Assembly (NCBI GenBank): GCA_964525555.1
Contig: CAZGHN010000010.1
Coordinates: 1-64,000 of the forward strand
DNA length: 64,000 nt
Source of the DNA: JAFGHJ01 sp964525555
GTDB lineage: Bacteria; Hydrothermota; UBA3072
Direction of reading: 5' to 3'
A program made the translations under genes and the position numbers. Under the pieces are notes generated by a model. It worked only from the letters and a program-made list of their open reading frames with translations. It was not told the DNA's origin and did no database searches. Shown here one piece after another: positions 25,963 through 34,903 of the stretch; position 1 is the stretch's first letter, and every line of letters begins with the position of its first letter.

Positions 25963-27702
25963 TTAATTAATTGGCAAAACGATTGTAAACTTGGTTCCTT
26001 TTCCAAGTTTGCTCTCGGTGCTTATCTTGCCGTTATGTAGCTGAACAATATGTTTTACTATCGAGAGTCCCAGTCCGGTTCCGCCGAGTTCTCTTGAGCG
26101 GGATTTATCCGCAACATAGAATCTTTCGAAGATTCTAGATAAGTGTTTACGTTCTATACCGATTCCCGTATCCGAAATTTCAATTATAACGGATTTATCT
26201 TCTTTTTTCGCATTTATTTTTATTTCACCTTTTTCTGTGTATTTAATAGCATTTTCTATCAAGTTAATCAAAAGTTGTTCGAGCTTAAAGGGGTCAGCTT
26301 TAATTTTGGGAACGCTTTTCTCGATTTCGACTTTATGTTTTAATCCTTTATCTTTTATTTCTTGTTCATAAACGCTGAAAGCATTGTTTACTAATTTTTT
26401 CAAATCTATTTTTGAGTAACTTATGCCTATCTTGCCTTCTTCTATATCTTCAAGCTCGGAGAGTTTGAGTAAATCTTCTACTATGTTTATAAGTCTGTTT
26501 GTTTGTCTTTCTATTATTTGCAAATATCTTTTATTTTCACCCTTTGCCGTTCCAAGAAGCGTTTCAATAAAACCTTTGATAGCAGTCAAAGGGGTTCGCA
26601 GTTCATGTGAAACGTTTGAAATAAAATCTTTCTTTATTCTTTCCGTTCTTTTTATCTCTGTTATCTCGTGAAGAGTTACAACGATTTCATCATGTTTATC
26701 TAAGAAAGCTGCACTGCAGATGAAATCCCTGTCGTGGATACGTATTTCTCTGGTTAAATCCTTTCTGTTTTTTCTTACTTCCTCTATTATTTCTTCAAAA
26801 TGGGTTTCTCGAACAACTTCCCAATAGTTTTTGCCTTTTATTTTTCCACTCTTAAAAATTTCTCTAAAACTGTCATTCATAATAGCTATTTTTTCTTCTT
26901 TGTTAATAACAATAAGAGCTTCTTTTATTGAAGAAACAATAACTTTTAGAGAATCTTTCTGTTCGGATAATTCGGAAATCAATTCTCTTATACGTATAAC
27001 CATATCGTTAAAATTCCTTGTAAGGCGGCTTATCTCTCCTGTACCTTCGGTTAAAACCTCTATATTGAAATTGCCGCCGGCAACGCTATCAGCAGCAACT
27101 GCAAGTTTACTTATAGGTCTAGCTAATGATTTGGAATAAAAGAATGCGGCTAAAAGAGAAAAAATAGCCAGAATCGTAGCTATAATTATCACATTTCTCA
27201 TTATATAATTTAGAAGATTATGAATCTGTGTTACAAAAAGACTGACTCTGAGCGCTCCGATTAAATTACCGGTGTTATCTTTTAGCGGAATTGCTACATA
27301 AAGCATTTCTTCTTTAACCGTCTCACTGAATCGCAAAGAAGAGCCGGTTTTACCGTAAAAAGCTTGCAATATTTCCGGTCTTGTCCCATGATTTTCCATA
27401 TTTTCAGGATTTTCTTCCGAATCACCTAAAACAATCCCTTTTGAGTCGATTACGGTTATTCTGGCTTCCATCTTATTCCCCAAATCTTTAACAAGAGAAT
27501 CGAGAGCGGAGAAATCTCCTGAGACCATATAAGATTCTATTGTCTTATCTAAAGCTATGGCGATTTTCTCAAGATCAATACTAAGTGTTTCTATATAGTG
27601 TTTCTTTACCACTCTAAATGAAATAGCCACAAGCAAAAGAGAAATACCTATTGCAAGTAAAATATGACTGAGAAAAATTCTAAAAAATATATTTTTTCTC
27701 AT
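25963..27702 (-). CDS. phoR: PhoR-type sensor histidine kinase
   Basis: 579 aa. TM1 at about 8-28, a periplasmic sensor of about 135 residues, TM2 at about 165-187, HAMP (LARPISKLAVAADSVAGGNF), a PAS domain (about 250-345), HisKA with the phosphoacceptor His in NVSHELRTPLTAI (about residue 366), and HATPase_c (N box NLIENAIKYT, G1 DTGIGI, G2 GGTGLGLSIV). It overlaps phoB by 4 nt and sits in a phosphate operon, so it should sense phosphate via PstSCAB/PhoU. The periplasmic domain is larger than in E. coli PhoR and more like Bacillus PhoR. Confidence 0.92.
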   Translation of the reverse strand: MRKNIFFRIFLSHILLAIGISLLLVAISFRVVKKHYIETLSIDLEKIAIALDKTIESYMVSGDFSALDSLVKDLGNKMEARITVIDSKGIVLGDSEENPENMENHGTRPEILQAFYGKTGSSLRFSETVKEEMLYVAIPLKDNTGNLIGALRVSLFVTQIHNLLNYIMRNVIIIATILAIFSLLAAFFYSKSLARPISKLAVAADSVAGGNFNIEVLTEGTGEISRLTRNFNDMVIRIRELISELSEQKDSLKVIVSSIKEALIVINKEEKIAIMNDSFREIFKSGKIKGKNYWEVVRETHFEEIIEEVRKNRKDLTREIRIHDRDFICSAAFLDKHDEIVVTLHEITEIKRTERIKKDFISNVSHELRTPLTAIKGFIETLLGTAKGENKRYLQIIERQTNRLINIVEDLLKLSELEDIEEGKIGISYSKIDLKKLVNNAFSVYEQEIKDKGLKHKVEIEKSVPKIKADPFKLEQLLINLIENAIKYTEKGEIKINAKKEDKSVIIEISDTGIGIERKHLSRIFERFYVADKSRSRELGGTGLGLSIVKHIVQLHNGKISTESKLGKGTKFTIVLPIN

Positions 27703-28379
27703 TCTTTGAGCTTATAACCTATTCCTCTGATGCTTTTGATGCATTCTCCGGCGGACCCAAGTTTTTCTCTCAAATGAGCTATATGTACGTCGATAGTACG
27801 GTCGAAAACTATTCTATCTCCCTCGTATAGATATTCCAGAATCTGGTCTCGTGAAAAAACCCATCCTTTTCTCTTTGCGAGCAAAAGAAGAATCCTGAGC
27901 TCGGTTGAAGTGAGTTCTTTTTCTTTACCGGAAACTAATACTTTATACTCTCTTGGGAAAATTTCTACATTATCTCCTATTTTGATGACTTCCTGGTTTT
28001 TTTCTTCTTTTGTTCTTCGCAGGACCGCCTTAACTCTGGCAATTAGCTCTCTTGTAGAAAAAGGCTTTGTTATGTAGTCGTCAGCACCTATCTCAAGACC
28101 TAAGATTTTATCTACTTCTTCTCCTTTAGCTGTTAGCATTATAATGGGAATATTGTAATATTTATCTTTTTTCTTTAAGTTTTTACATACTTCGAATCCA
28201 TCTGCGTCAGGAAGCATTAAGTCAAGAATGATAAGATCAGGAGTTTTCCTCTTTAGGAAACTTAGAAGTTCGTTTGCTTCATAAAAACCTTCAACTCTAA
28301 AACCTGCTTTTTCAAGATTAACAGAAACAAGCTCTACAATATCCGCCTCATCATCTACAACAGCAATTAATTTGCCCAC
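27699..28379 (-). CDS. phoB: PhoB/PhoP-type response regulator
   Basis: 226 aa. Receiver domain with acidic pocket VVDDEAD, phosphoacceptor Asp53 in LIILDLMLPD, Thr in MLTAKGE and Lys in TKPFS; C-terminal winged helix of the OmpR class (ELTSTELRILLLLAKRKG, FDRTIDVHIAHLREKLG). I choose the GTG at 28379 because CCGGAGGAAA lies just upstream; the longer frame to 28406 would include the Shine-Dalgarno inside the gene. It should bind the 11-bp repeats in front of pstS. Confidence 0.93.
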   Translation of the reverse strand: MGKLIAVVDDEADIVELVSVNLEKAGFRVEGFYEANELLSFLKRKTPDLIILDLMLPDADGFEVCKNLKKKDKYYNIPIIMLTAKGEEVDKILGLEIGADDYITKPFSTRELIARVKAVLRRTKEEKNQEVIKIGDNVEIFPREYKVLVSGKEKELTSTELRILLLLAKRKGWVFSRDQILEYLYEGDRIVFDRTIDVHIAHLREKLGSAGECIKSIRGIGYKLKE

Positions 28380-28536
28380 ATTTCCTCCGGAAAACATTTC
28401 ATGCAATTATAAAGAAAATTTATACTTTTTACTATTTTATGGGAAATCATATCAAAAGTAAAGGGTAAATAATTTTCTGTTTTTCTTAATATGAACAGAC
28501 GCAGAAATTATAGCTTGTATTTTATATCTCCTTGGA

Positions 28537-29193
28537 TTATTTCCCGTGTTTTATATCCTTACCTTTCACCATATATATTGTATCTTCGCAGATATTGGTA
28601 GAAAGATCAGCAATTCTTTCAAGATTTTTAGCTATTCTCATTATTTGAACTCTTTGATCTACTGAATCAGGTGAATCAATATCGGAACACATATTTATAA
28701 TTGATGTTTTAATTATTTTGTCTCGTAGTTTGTCCACCACATCGTCCTGCTTGCAAACTTTTTTTGCCTTTTTTGTGTCGCCTTCAATAAAAGAATCAAT
28801 ACTGTTTTTTAGCATCTTTCTGGTCTCATTTGCGAGAGATAAAATCTCATCGACAGACTCTTCTTTTTTGAGTTTTATCAAAAAAGAAGCGCTGTCTGCT
28901 ATGTTAACCGCGTGATCAGCCATTCTTTCAAGGTCATTATTCATCTTTAGAATCATCAAAATATGCCTTAAGTTTTTTGCCTTAGGTTCAAACTGTGCAA
29001 TAATTTCGATACAGTGTTCTTCTATCTTCATTTCAAGATTATTAGCCTTGTCTTCTTTGTCTTTCATAACGGATTCCAAAAGAACACTATCTCTTTTGGA
29101 TAAACCTTCAATACTTTCTTCAATCATAGATTCAACGAGAGATGCATAGTTTACAATTTCCTTTTTTAACGATTTTATTCTTTCTTCAAACAT
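28537..29193 (-). CDS. phoU: Phosphate transport system regulator PhoU
   Basis: 218 aa, all helical, two PhoU repeats. The metal-binding signature appears as DLERMADHAVNIADSA in the first half and NLERIADLSTNICEDTIY in the second. It couples Pst transporter state to PhoR and represses the regulon when phosphate is plentiful. Lies 12 nt downstream of pstB. The gap to phoB (about 157 nt) is AT-rich, with a possible -10 (TATAAT near 28411 on the minus strand) and no convincing -35. Confidence 0.94.
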   Translation of the reverse strand: MFEERIKSLKKEIVNYASLVESMIEESIEGLSKRDSVLLESVMKDKEDKANNLEMKIEEHCIEIIAQFEPKAKNLRHILMILKMNNDLERMADHAVNIADSASFLIKLKKEESVDEILSLANETRKMLKNSIDSFIEGDTKKAKKVCKQDDVVDKLRDKIIKTSIINMCSDIDSPDSVDQRVQIMRIAKNLERIADLSTNICEDTIYMVKGKDIKHGK

Positions 29194-29205
29194 CTTTACC
29201 CCTTC

Positions 29206-29964
29206 TTAACCGAATTTTCCACCGAGGTATTCCTCGGTCCTTTTATCCTGAGGGACTGTGAATAATTTTTCCGAAATGCCGAATTCGACTAATTCCCCGA
29301 GATACAAAAAGGCGGTGTAATCGGAAATTCTGGCAGCTTGACCTATGTTGTGCGTAACCTGAACAACCGTTACCGAATTCTTCAATTCAACACTCAGTTC
29401 TTCTATTTTAGCAGTAGCCTGTGGGTCAAGAGCAGAAGTAGGTTCATCAAAGAGTATAACCTCAGGATTTGTAGCAAGCGCACGGGCAATACACAACCTC
29501 TGCTGTTGTCCGCCTGAAAGTTCCATCGCGGAAGAATTGAGTCTATCTTTAACCTCATTCCACAACCAGGAGTCTTTCAAACTTTTTTCAATTCTTTCCA
29601 TCAATTTAATTTTATCTTTAAAACCCTTAATGCGCAACCCAAAAGCCACGTTTTCAAAAATAGACTTTGGAAAAGGATTAGGTCTCTGAAAGACCATGCC
29701 GACTTTCATTCTAAGAGAAGACAAATCTGTTCTTTCCTCATATATATTATAGCCATCAAGGATAATTTTTCCCTTAATCTTAACGTTATCTGTCATATCA
29801 TTCATTCTGTTGAAACATCTAAGGAGAGTGGTTTTTCCACAGCCGGAAGGCCCAATGATTGCAGTTATCTTTTTATCGGGGATAGAAAAGGAAATATCCT
29901 TTAAGATCTGTTTCTCTCCAAACCAGAGATTGAGTTTATCGACTTTGAGTTCATTGTTTACCAT
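29206..29964 (-). CDS. pstB: Phosphate ABC transporter ATPase
   Basis: 252 aa. Walker A GPSGCGKTTLLRCFNRMND, signature LSGGQQQRLCIARALA, Walker B VILFDEPTSALDP, H-loop in VVQVTHN. FNRMND is diagnostic for PstB. Drives high-affinity phosphate uptake with PstA and PstC. It starts 7 nt inside pstA. Confidence 0.97.
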   Translation of the reverse strand: MVNNELKVDKLNLWFGEKQILKDISFSIPDKKITAIIGPSGCGKTTLLRCFNRMNDMTDNVKIKGKIILDGYNIYEERTDLSSLRMKVGMVFQRPNPFPKSIFENVAFGLRIKGFKDKIKLMERIEKSLKDSWLWNEVKDRLNSSAMELSGGQQQRLCIARALATNPEVILFDEPTSALDPQATAKIEELSVELKNSVTVVQVTHNIGQAARISDYTAFLYLGELVEFGISEKLFTVPQDKRTEEYLGGKFG

Positions 29965-30830
29965 TTTTTCTTTCTCCTCATTCTGTATCTAATAATAATT
30001 GAAACCGAACTAACTACAAGCACTAACCCTAGAAGTACTACCGCAGTCCCGTAAGCGATAGGTACCTGGTATTCGGGATCGGTACCTTCCGTCATCAGAG
30101 CATATATATGATAAGGAAGTACCATCACCTCGTTAAAAATAGATTTTGGCAATCTTCTTGTATAGAACGTTGCAGCTGTAAAAAGAATCGGGGCCGTTTC
30201 ACCTGCAGCTCTTCCTATGCTCATTATTGCTCCTGTTAATATACTGGGTATGGCTGTAGGAATAACCACTTTAAGTATAGTCTGCCTTTTTGTAGCGCCA
30301 AGCGCGTATGAGGCTTCGCGGAAGCTGTCAGGAACAGCTTTTATCGCTTCTTCTGAAGCTTTAATAATCAGGGGTAAAATCATTATTCCTAAAGTCAGAG
30401 AACCGGAAAGTATGGAAACTCCAAATCCGAAGGTTATTACAAAAATTGCCAGACCAAAAAGCCCAAAAATTATGGAAGGGACACCAGCTAAAGTACCGAT
30501 AGCAGTTCTTATTATTGTTACCAGAACATTTTTTTGGGCATATTCTACAAGATAAATAGAAGACAGTACCCCAATAGGAAAAGCAAATAGTACTGATAAA
30601 ATCGTTAAATACAGGGTACCGATTATAGCTGGAAATATTCCGCCTTTTGTCATTCCGTCTCTCGGAGGTTCGGTTAGGAAAGAAAAGGAAAGCATTTTTC
30701 CTCCTCTTGCGAAAATAAGAAGTATAAATAAAAACAAAAATAGTATACTTATTAATATTGTCAGCCGCAGTAAATTTATTCCTAAGAACTCATTTATCTT
30801 TCTAAGCCCCATTTTTACCCTTCCCTTCAA
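29958..30830 (-). CDS. pstA: Phosphate ABC transporter permease PstA
   Basis: 290 aa with six TM helices. The EAA-like loop is EASYALGATKRQTILKVVIP, the contact for PstB. GIFPAIIGTLYLTILS opens the conserved permease domain. It starts inside the 3' end of pstC (29-nt overlap), so synthesis of the two subunits is coupled. Confidence 0.95.
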   Translation of the reverse strand: MKGRVKMGLRKINEFLGINLLRLTILISILFLFLFILLIFARGGKMLSFSFLTEPPRDGMTKGGIFPAIIGTLYLTILSVLFAFPIGVLSSIYLVEYAQKNVLVTIIRTAIGTLAGVPSIIFGLFGLAIFVITFGFGVSILSGSLTLGIMILPLIIKASEEAIKAVPDSFREASYALGATKRQTILKVVIPTAIPSILTGAIMSIGRAAGETAPILFTAATFYTRRLPKSIFNEVMVLPYHIYALMTEGTDPEYQVPIAYGTAVVLLGLVLVVSSVSIIIRYRMRRKKKW

Positions 30831-31671
30831 TAACCCACTCTGTTATTAAGTTTGAAATAAAAGTTATCACGAAGAGAACTATTGCTATTCCGAATAAGGC
30901 ATGGAAATGAGAACTCCGCATGGTTGTTTCTCCCATTTCAGCTGCTATTGCGGAAGTCATTGGGCGAACAGGTCTAAATATTGAACGGGGAATAGCGGTG
31001 GCTCCTCCTGCAACCATCAACACAACCATAGTCTCACCTATGGCTCTGCCGAAACCTAATACGACTGAGGAAATCACTCCCGATCTAGCAGCGGGTAGAA
31101 CTACCTTTATTATTGTCTCCCACTTGTTAGCCCCAAGAGCAAGAGATGCTTCTCTTAACTGCCTTGGAACCGAATTTATTGCATCCTCAGATATACTTGA
31201 GATTATAGGCACAACCATCACCCCAAGAATTATTGAAGCTGTAAAAGCGTTTAATCCGATTGGTATTCCAAAAACCCTGCTTACAAAAGGTCCTAAAAAC
31301 GCCATTCCGAATAGCCCGTAAATAACGGAAGGAACACCGGCAAGAAGTTCTACCAGAGGCTTTAAAAATTCCTTTGCCTTTGGATGAGCAAGCTCAGAAA
31401 TGTAAATTGCCGACCCCACACCAAGGGGAATAGAGACTACCAGAGCTCCTCCTGTAACAACTATTGAACTCACAATTAAGGGTAAAATACCAAATTCAGG
31501 AGGATAATGTGTCGGATGCCAGGATCTACCAAATAAAAACTTAAAAAAACCTACTTCAGCGAATATAGCATATCCCTCTTTGAATATACTGAATATTATG
31601 CCGAAAAGAAAAATAACCGAGCATAACGCTGCTGTTAGGGTTAAATATTTAAAAAGCTTTTCTTTAATCAT
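30802..31671 (-). CDS. pstC: Phosphate ABC transporter permease PstC
   Basis: 289 aa, six TM helices, EAA loop EASLALGANKWETIIKVVLP; GILPLIVSSIVVTGGA matches the family start. ATG 31671 has no Shine-Dalgarno of its own. A short ORF with a perfect Shine-Dalgarno (31699-31664) ends 5 nt inside pstC, so initiation probably depends on translation of that ORF. Confidence 0.95.
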   Translation of the reverse strand: MIKEKLFKYLTLTAALCSVIFLFGIIFSIFKEGYAIFAEVGFFKFLFGRSWHPTHYPPEFGILPLIVSSIVVTGGALVVSIPLGVGSAIYISELAHPKAKEFLKPLVELLAGVPSVIYGLFGMAFLGPFVSRVFGIPIGLNAFTASIILGVMVVPIISSISEDAINSVPRQLREASLALGANKWETIIKVVLPAARSGVISSVVLGFGRAIGETMVVLMVAGGATAIPRSIFRPVRPMTSAIAAEMGETTMRSSHFHALFGIAIVLFVITFISNLITEWVIEGKGKNGA

Positions 31672-31716
31672 TTTTCACAATTTTTGGAGGTGGGATCATT
31701 TTAATCCCACCTCCTT
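31664..31716 (-). promoter_or_regulatory. Hairpin and 11-codon coupling ORF in front of pstC
   Basis: Minus strand: AAGGAGGTG (31716-31708), a perfect anti-SD match, precedes ATG 31699. The reading frame is MIPPPKIVKND and its TAA (31666-31664) overlaps the pstC start codon region. GGAGGTGGGAT pairs with ATCCCACCTCC across a 7-nt loop (stem 31714-31704 with 31695-31685), hiding the Shine-Dalgarno. No U-tract follows on this strand, so it is not an intrinsic terminator for the operon. It may set the pstS to pstC ratio by protecting pstS mRNA and limiting pstC translation. Confidence 0.6.
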
Positions 31717-31765
31717 TTTAAAATCCAATCCTGTTCTAGCTGCTACTTTAAACCCCTAAGAAAGT

Positions 31766-32593
31766 TTACTTAACAGGAACGTATCCCACTTTTTTAGCTA
31801 TTGCCTGTCCCTGCGGTGAAAAGACAAAATCCATAAAGGTTTTTACGATACCTTTAGGCTCATTATTTGTATACATAAAAAGAGGACGTGCAAGCTTGTA
31901 TTCTCCTTTCTGAACAGTTTCTTCACTGGCTTCTACCCCATCGACTTTTAATTCCTTAACCTTATCCGAAAGAAAACCAAGACCTATATATCCGATCGAG
32001 TAAGGAGTTGTGGATACTGTAGTGGCAACAGCTTTGTTTGAAGCGAGCATCAAAGCACCGTCTTCAACCTTGGCACCTTCAAGAACTAATTCCTTGAAAA
32101 CTTCAAAAGTTCCTGAAGAATAATCTCTAGATATTGCTACGATAGCCTTACTTGGACCTCCAAGGTCTTTCCAGTTTTCAAATTCGCCTGTAAAAATCTT
32201 CTTCAAGTCTTCGATAGAAATAGAATCTACAGGAACATCCGGATGGACAACGATAGCAAGACCGTCTCGGGCTACTACGTTAGCATAAGGATCTATACCT
32301 TTTTCTCTGGCAAGTTTAATCTCTTTTGTTTTTATTGGCCTTGAAGCATCCGCAATATCTACTGTTCCATCGATGAGTGCTGCTATTCCGACACCCGAAC
32401 CACCGCCTCTTACTGATACGGAAATATCTTCATGAATATCCATAAAAGCTTCAGCCGCTCTCTGAGCGATTGGCAATACTGTTGTTGAACCTGTTATTGT
32501 TATACTTTTTGAAGCAGCATAAAGAGATACGCTACTAAAAGTTGCTATACCTGTAAGTACGAACAGATAAACAAACATCCTGAGTTTTTTCAT
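31766..32593 (-). CDS. pstS: Phosphate-binding periplasmic protein PstS
   Basis: 275 aa. Signal peptide MKKLRMFVYLFVLTGIA ending near LYAAS. The mature part begins with ITGSTTVLPIAQ and RGGGSGVGIAALIDGTVDIADASR, the phosphate-binding loops of PstS; SRDYSSGTFEVF supplies further ligands. First gene of the pst-pho operon, start with GGAGG upstream. Controlled by the Pho box at 32628-32671. Confidence 0.96.
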   Translation of the reverse strand: MKKLRMFVYLFVLTGIATFSSVSLYAASKSITITGSTTVLPIAQRAAEAFMDIHEDISVSVRGGGSGVGIAALIDGTVDIADASRPIKTKEIKLAREKGIDPYANVVARDGLAIVVHPDVPVDSISIEDLKKIFTGEFENWKDLGGPSKAIVAISRDYSSGTFEVFKELVLEGAKVEDGALMLASNKAVATTVSTTPYSIGYIGLGFLSDKVKELKVDGVEASEETVQKGEYKLARPLFMYTNNEPKGIVKTFMDFVFSPQGQAIAKKVGYVPVK

Positions 32594-32617
32594 TTTTAGC
32601 CTCCATTTACTCTTTAA

Positions 32618-32671
32618 ATTTTATTTTTAAACATTAACAGCCTATTAAGCATTTGTTAAGATAGTGTTAAG
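32618..32671 (-). promoter_or_regulatory. Pho box (four 11-bp direct repeats) and -10 of pstS
   Basis: Minus strand, four contiguous 11-bp units: CTTAACACTAT (32671-32661), CTTAACAAATG (32660-32650), CTTAATAGGCT (32649-32639), GTTAATGTTTA (32638-32628). A -10 (TAAAAT, 32623-32618) follows. PhoB/PhoP-class regulators bind 7-bp motifs repeated every 11 bp, in the -35 position of the promoter, so this is the expected operator. The core is (C/G)TTAA(C/T), nearer Bacillus TTAACA than E. coli CTGTCAT. Confidence 0.8.
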
Positions 32672-32775
32672 GGTTCGACTGTTATTTAGAGAACGTTGCT
32701 GAACTTCCACTGCAGCTGAACCATCAATTTCTTTCTAGGTGACAGAGTCTAGTTTTAAAAAGGGCAAGATTTTTT

Positions 32776-32803
32776 GGAACTAAATAGCGGTTTTTTTATC
32801 TAA
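32776..32803 (+). promoter_or_regulatory. ECF (sigma-E-like) promoter of lipoprotein gene 32825
   Basis: GGAAC (32776-32780), 18-nt spacer, TCTAA (32799-32803); AAAGAAATA follows, then AAGGAGG and ATG 32825. Same architecture as at 33.9, 34.9, 23.3 and 0.15 kb. Confidence 0.8.
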
Positions 32804-32824
32804 AGAAATAAAAAGGAGGCTTTT

Positions 32825-33688
32825 ATGAGTAAAAGATTATTAGCAGGGTTAGGAATATTTTTTGTTCTGTTTCTGGTTGTTGGTTGTAAAAATAACCCGA
32901 CAGGAAATGATATTTCGCTTGATGAAGAGGTAATTCAGGATTATATATCAAACAATACTGATTTCGAGGAATATTTTGAGTTTGACGAATATTACGGCAA
33001 AGGAGACACCGTTCCAGGCGAAGTTCGGACCAGGACCATTGCCAATCCGCATTTATGGTATAGAAAGGCGCAGGATATAAACAGAGATATATCGATTAAT
33101 ATAGTCAATGACTCGGCCTTTGTTAAACTTTGGACTAGAGTCGAAGGCGTATTTCATATACTGGAAATAGATACATCGGCTTCTCCAGTTACTTTAATAG
33201 ACCATCAAAAAGATCTCTTTGATCACTCTTTTAACTATGCCATATTTAAACGTTACCCCGGAGTAACTGTTCACCGGGGATGGAGACTCGAAAGCCTAAC
33301 CGGCGTAAATGTCAATGTGGACACCGAATGGGTTGCTATTGACTCCCTCAGAATTAATTGCCAGTCCTACGAGGACACGTTATTTGATGATCCCATGGTA
33401 TTTTTCGGGAGAGAAGAACTTCTTACTTTTGGAGGTCGGGAAGCGGTTACCCTCACCATTTATTCAAATTATGACATATATTCTTATCTGCATGCCCGTA
33501 GTCTGGGATGCTGGAGAAGATGGAGATTAGCAGAAATAGAGCCGGGCGTATGGCAAGGTTATTGGATAACTCCGCTTACTCACGGGATTAGGGCTATCGC
33601 GTTCGATGTTTTGACGAAAAATACCATTGATGAAGAAAACTCTTGGTATGAGTCTAATATTTGGATATTACCTTACAAAATCAAATAA
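32825..33688 (+). CDS. Lipoprotein of the ECF regulon, copy 1 of a duplicated pair
   Basis: 287 aa. Signal sequence with lipobox LVVGC, then KNNPTGNDISLDEE, so it is a lipid-anchored envelope protein. The body is predicted beta-rich with a few conserved motifs shared with the gene at 34904: NPT(G/A)NDI, IQDYI, AIFKRYPGV, YRGWRLE or HRGWRLE, FDVLTKNTIDEEN. I recognise no domain. Strong Shine-Dalgarno. Transcribed alone: own ECF promoter upstream and an intrinsic terminator downstream. Confidence 0.82.
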   Translation: MSKRLLAGLGIFFVLFLVVGCKNNPTGNDISLDEEVIQDYISNNTDFEEYFEFDEYYGKGDTVPGEVRTRTIANPHLWYRKAQDINRDISINIVNDSAFVKLWTRVEGVFHILEIDTSASPVTLIDHQKDLFDHSFNYAIFKRYPGVTVHRGWRLESLTGVNVNVDTEWVAIDSLRINCQSYEDTLFDDPMVFFGREELLTFGGREAVTLTIYSNYDIYSYLHARSLGCWRRWRLAEIEPGVWQGYWITPLTHGIRAIAFDVLTKNTIDEENSWYESNIWILPYKIK

Positions 33689-33712
33689 ACTTTTCGCTTT
33701 TTTTCACTTCTT

Positions 33713-33743
33713 AAAAAAGGGGCAGTCGAGCCTGCCCCTTTTT
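33713..33743 (+). terminator. Intrinsic terminator after lipoprotein copy 1
   Basis: Stem GGGGCAG (33719-33725) with CTGCCCC (33732-33738), extended by A/T pairs, 6-nt loop, then a run of T. Nearly the same hairpin follows copy 2 of the lipoprotein. Confidence 0.88.
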
Positions 33744-33880
33744 GACTTTAACAACGAAACACAAAAAATACACGAAGTCCGCAACATCCGCATATTCTGT
33801 ATTTTTTTACAATCTGGAATACGGTACCTGGAATTTTAAATCTTTTGTTATATATTATATAATGATAATGAAAAAATTTT

Positions 33881-33909
33881 GGGAACTAAATTGTAATTTT
33901 GATATCTAA
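33881..33909 (+). promoter_or_regulatory. ECF (sigma-E-like) promoter of lipoprotein gene 33928
   Basis: GGGAAC (33881-33886), 18-nt spacer from GGAAC, TCTAA (33905-33909), then TTGGAGGAG and ATG 33928. Spacer sequence is nearly that of the next promoter (TTGTAATTTT in both). Confidence 0.8.
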
Positions 33910-33927
33910 ATAAATATTGGAGGAGAA

Positions 33928-34791
33928 ATGAATAAAGGAAGATTTTTATTAATCATTTTTATTCTTCTTTTTAGTATATTTTGTGAGAAACGGCTTGATA
34001 CAGACGATAATTATGTGTACCTTGAGTACAGTGATTTCATGAAATCTTCTCCCGACAAGATAGCCGATAGTCTTGCAACAATATTAAATGTTGCTCCTGC
34101 AACTTATAATCGAACGGTTTCTAGTGGAATGTTATTTAGTTATTATATTAACTGGGACGTGAGAAAAGGGTATGAATATATTGCAAATGACAGTGCGAAG
34201 ATTACAGTTTGGGTAGATGAAGCAGATAATCCTTGTTATGTGACTTATGAGTCAGAAAGATGGGGAACATCAAAAGATTGGTCGTATGCAGAAGACTCTG
34301 TTATCTCAGATTTTAAGTCAATTATCGAAAAAGCCGGAGGAGATTTAATTTTCGCACACGATTTAAAACTAAACAAAAGAGCTGGCAGGGACGATCACTG
34401 GTATGAATTATATCTTAGTCAAACGTATCATGATACAGTTATAGGTTCCTCTGATTTTATAGGTTACCCTTATTTCTATTCAGAAACGGAAAGCGATACA
34501 AGTAAGGTCAACTTTTTAATTATTAGTAGATGGTATACGAACCTCAATGATATTACAGAAACTTTATCAGACTATGAGCTAAAGTATATGGCTAGCATGT
34601 ATTTCAAGTATCATAAGGGTATCAATTCGATTCCTGACAAATTGGGGGTTGTAGGATATTATATTATTAAGGATAAACTTTGCAGGCGGGTTGGGAGTGT
34701 TGTGACCGATGAATGGGGTTCTACGCTCGATTTATTTATTGATGTTCAAAATGGAGAGGTGATTGGAGAATATGCCGTGCATGTTGGTTGA
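33928..34791 (+). CDS. Putative lipoprotein of the ECF regulon, unrelated to its neighbours
   Basis: 287 aa. Signal sequence MNKGRFLLIIFILLFSIFC; the Cys at 19 could be the lipidation site but Phe at -1 is unusual, so it may be secreted instead. The mature part has many Tyr, Trp and Asp (YYINWDVRKGYEYI, LIISRWYTNLNDI, DEWGSTLDLFIDVQNGEV) and is probably a beta-rich envelope protein. I see no similarity to the flanking duplicated lipoproteins apart from the shared promoter type. Shine-Dalgarno GGAGGAG. Confidence 0.75.
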   Translation: MNKGRFLLIIFILLFSIFCEKRLDTDDNYVYLEYSDFMKSSPDKIADSLATILNVAPATYNRTVSSGMLFSYYINWDVRKGYEYIANDSAKITVWVDEADNPCYVTYESERWGTSKDWSYAEDSVISDFKSIIEKAGGDLIFAHDLKLNKRAGRDDHWYELYLSQTYHDTVIGSSDFIGYPYFYSETESDTSKVNFLIISRWYTNLNDITETLSDYELKYMASMYFKYHKGINSIPDKLGVVGYYIIKDKLCRRVGSVVTDEWGSTLDLFIDVQNGEVIGEYAVHVG

Positions 34792-34854
34792 TGGTACTGC
34801 TATTAAATAGATCTTTAAAGTCTAGGAGTCCTCTCAAGGCGAGGAAAATTTTTC

Positions 34855-34882
34855 GGAACCAAATTGTAATTTTACTATCTAA
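34855..34882 (+). promoter_or_regulatory. ECF (sigma-E-like) promoter of lipoprotein gene 34904
   Basis: GGAAC (34855-34859), 18-nt spacer, TCTAA (34878-34882), AAGAAATA after it, then AAAGGAGG and ATG 34904. The -35 extension reads GGAACC here rather than GGAACT. Confidence 0.8.
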
Positions 34883-34903
34883 AGAAATATAAAGGAGGAT
34901 TGT

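Noticed and set aside
31685..31714. Hairpin between pstS and pstC as an intrinsic terminator
   Set aside because: The T run follows only on the plus strand, where no gene ends; on the coding strand A residues follow.
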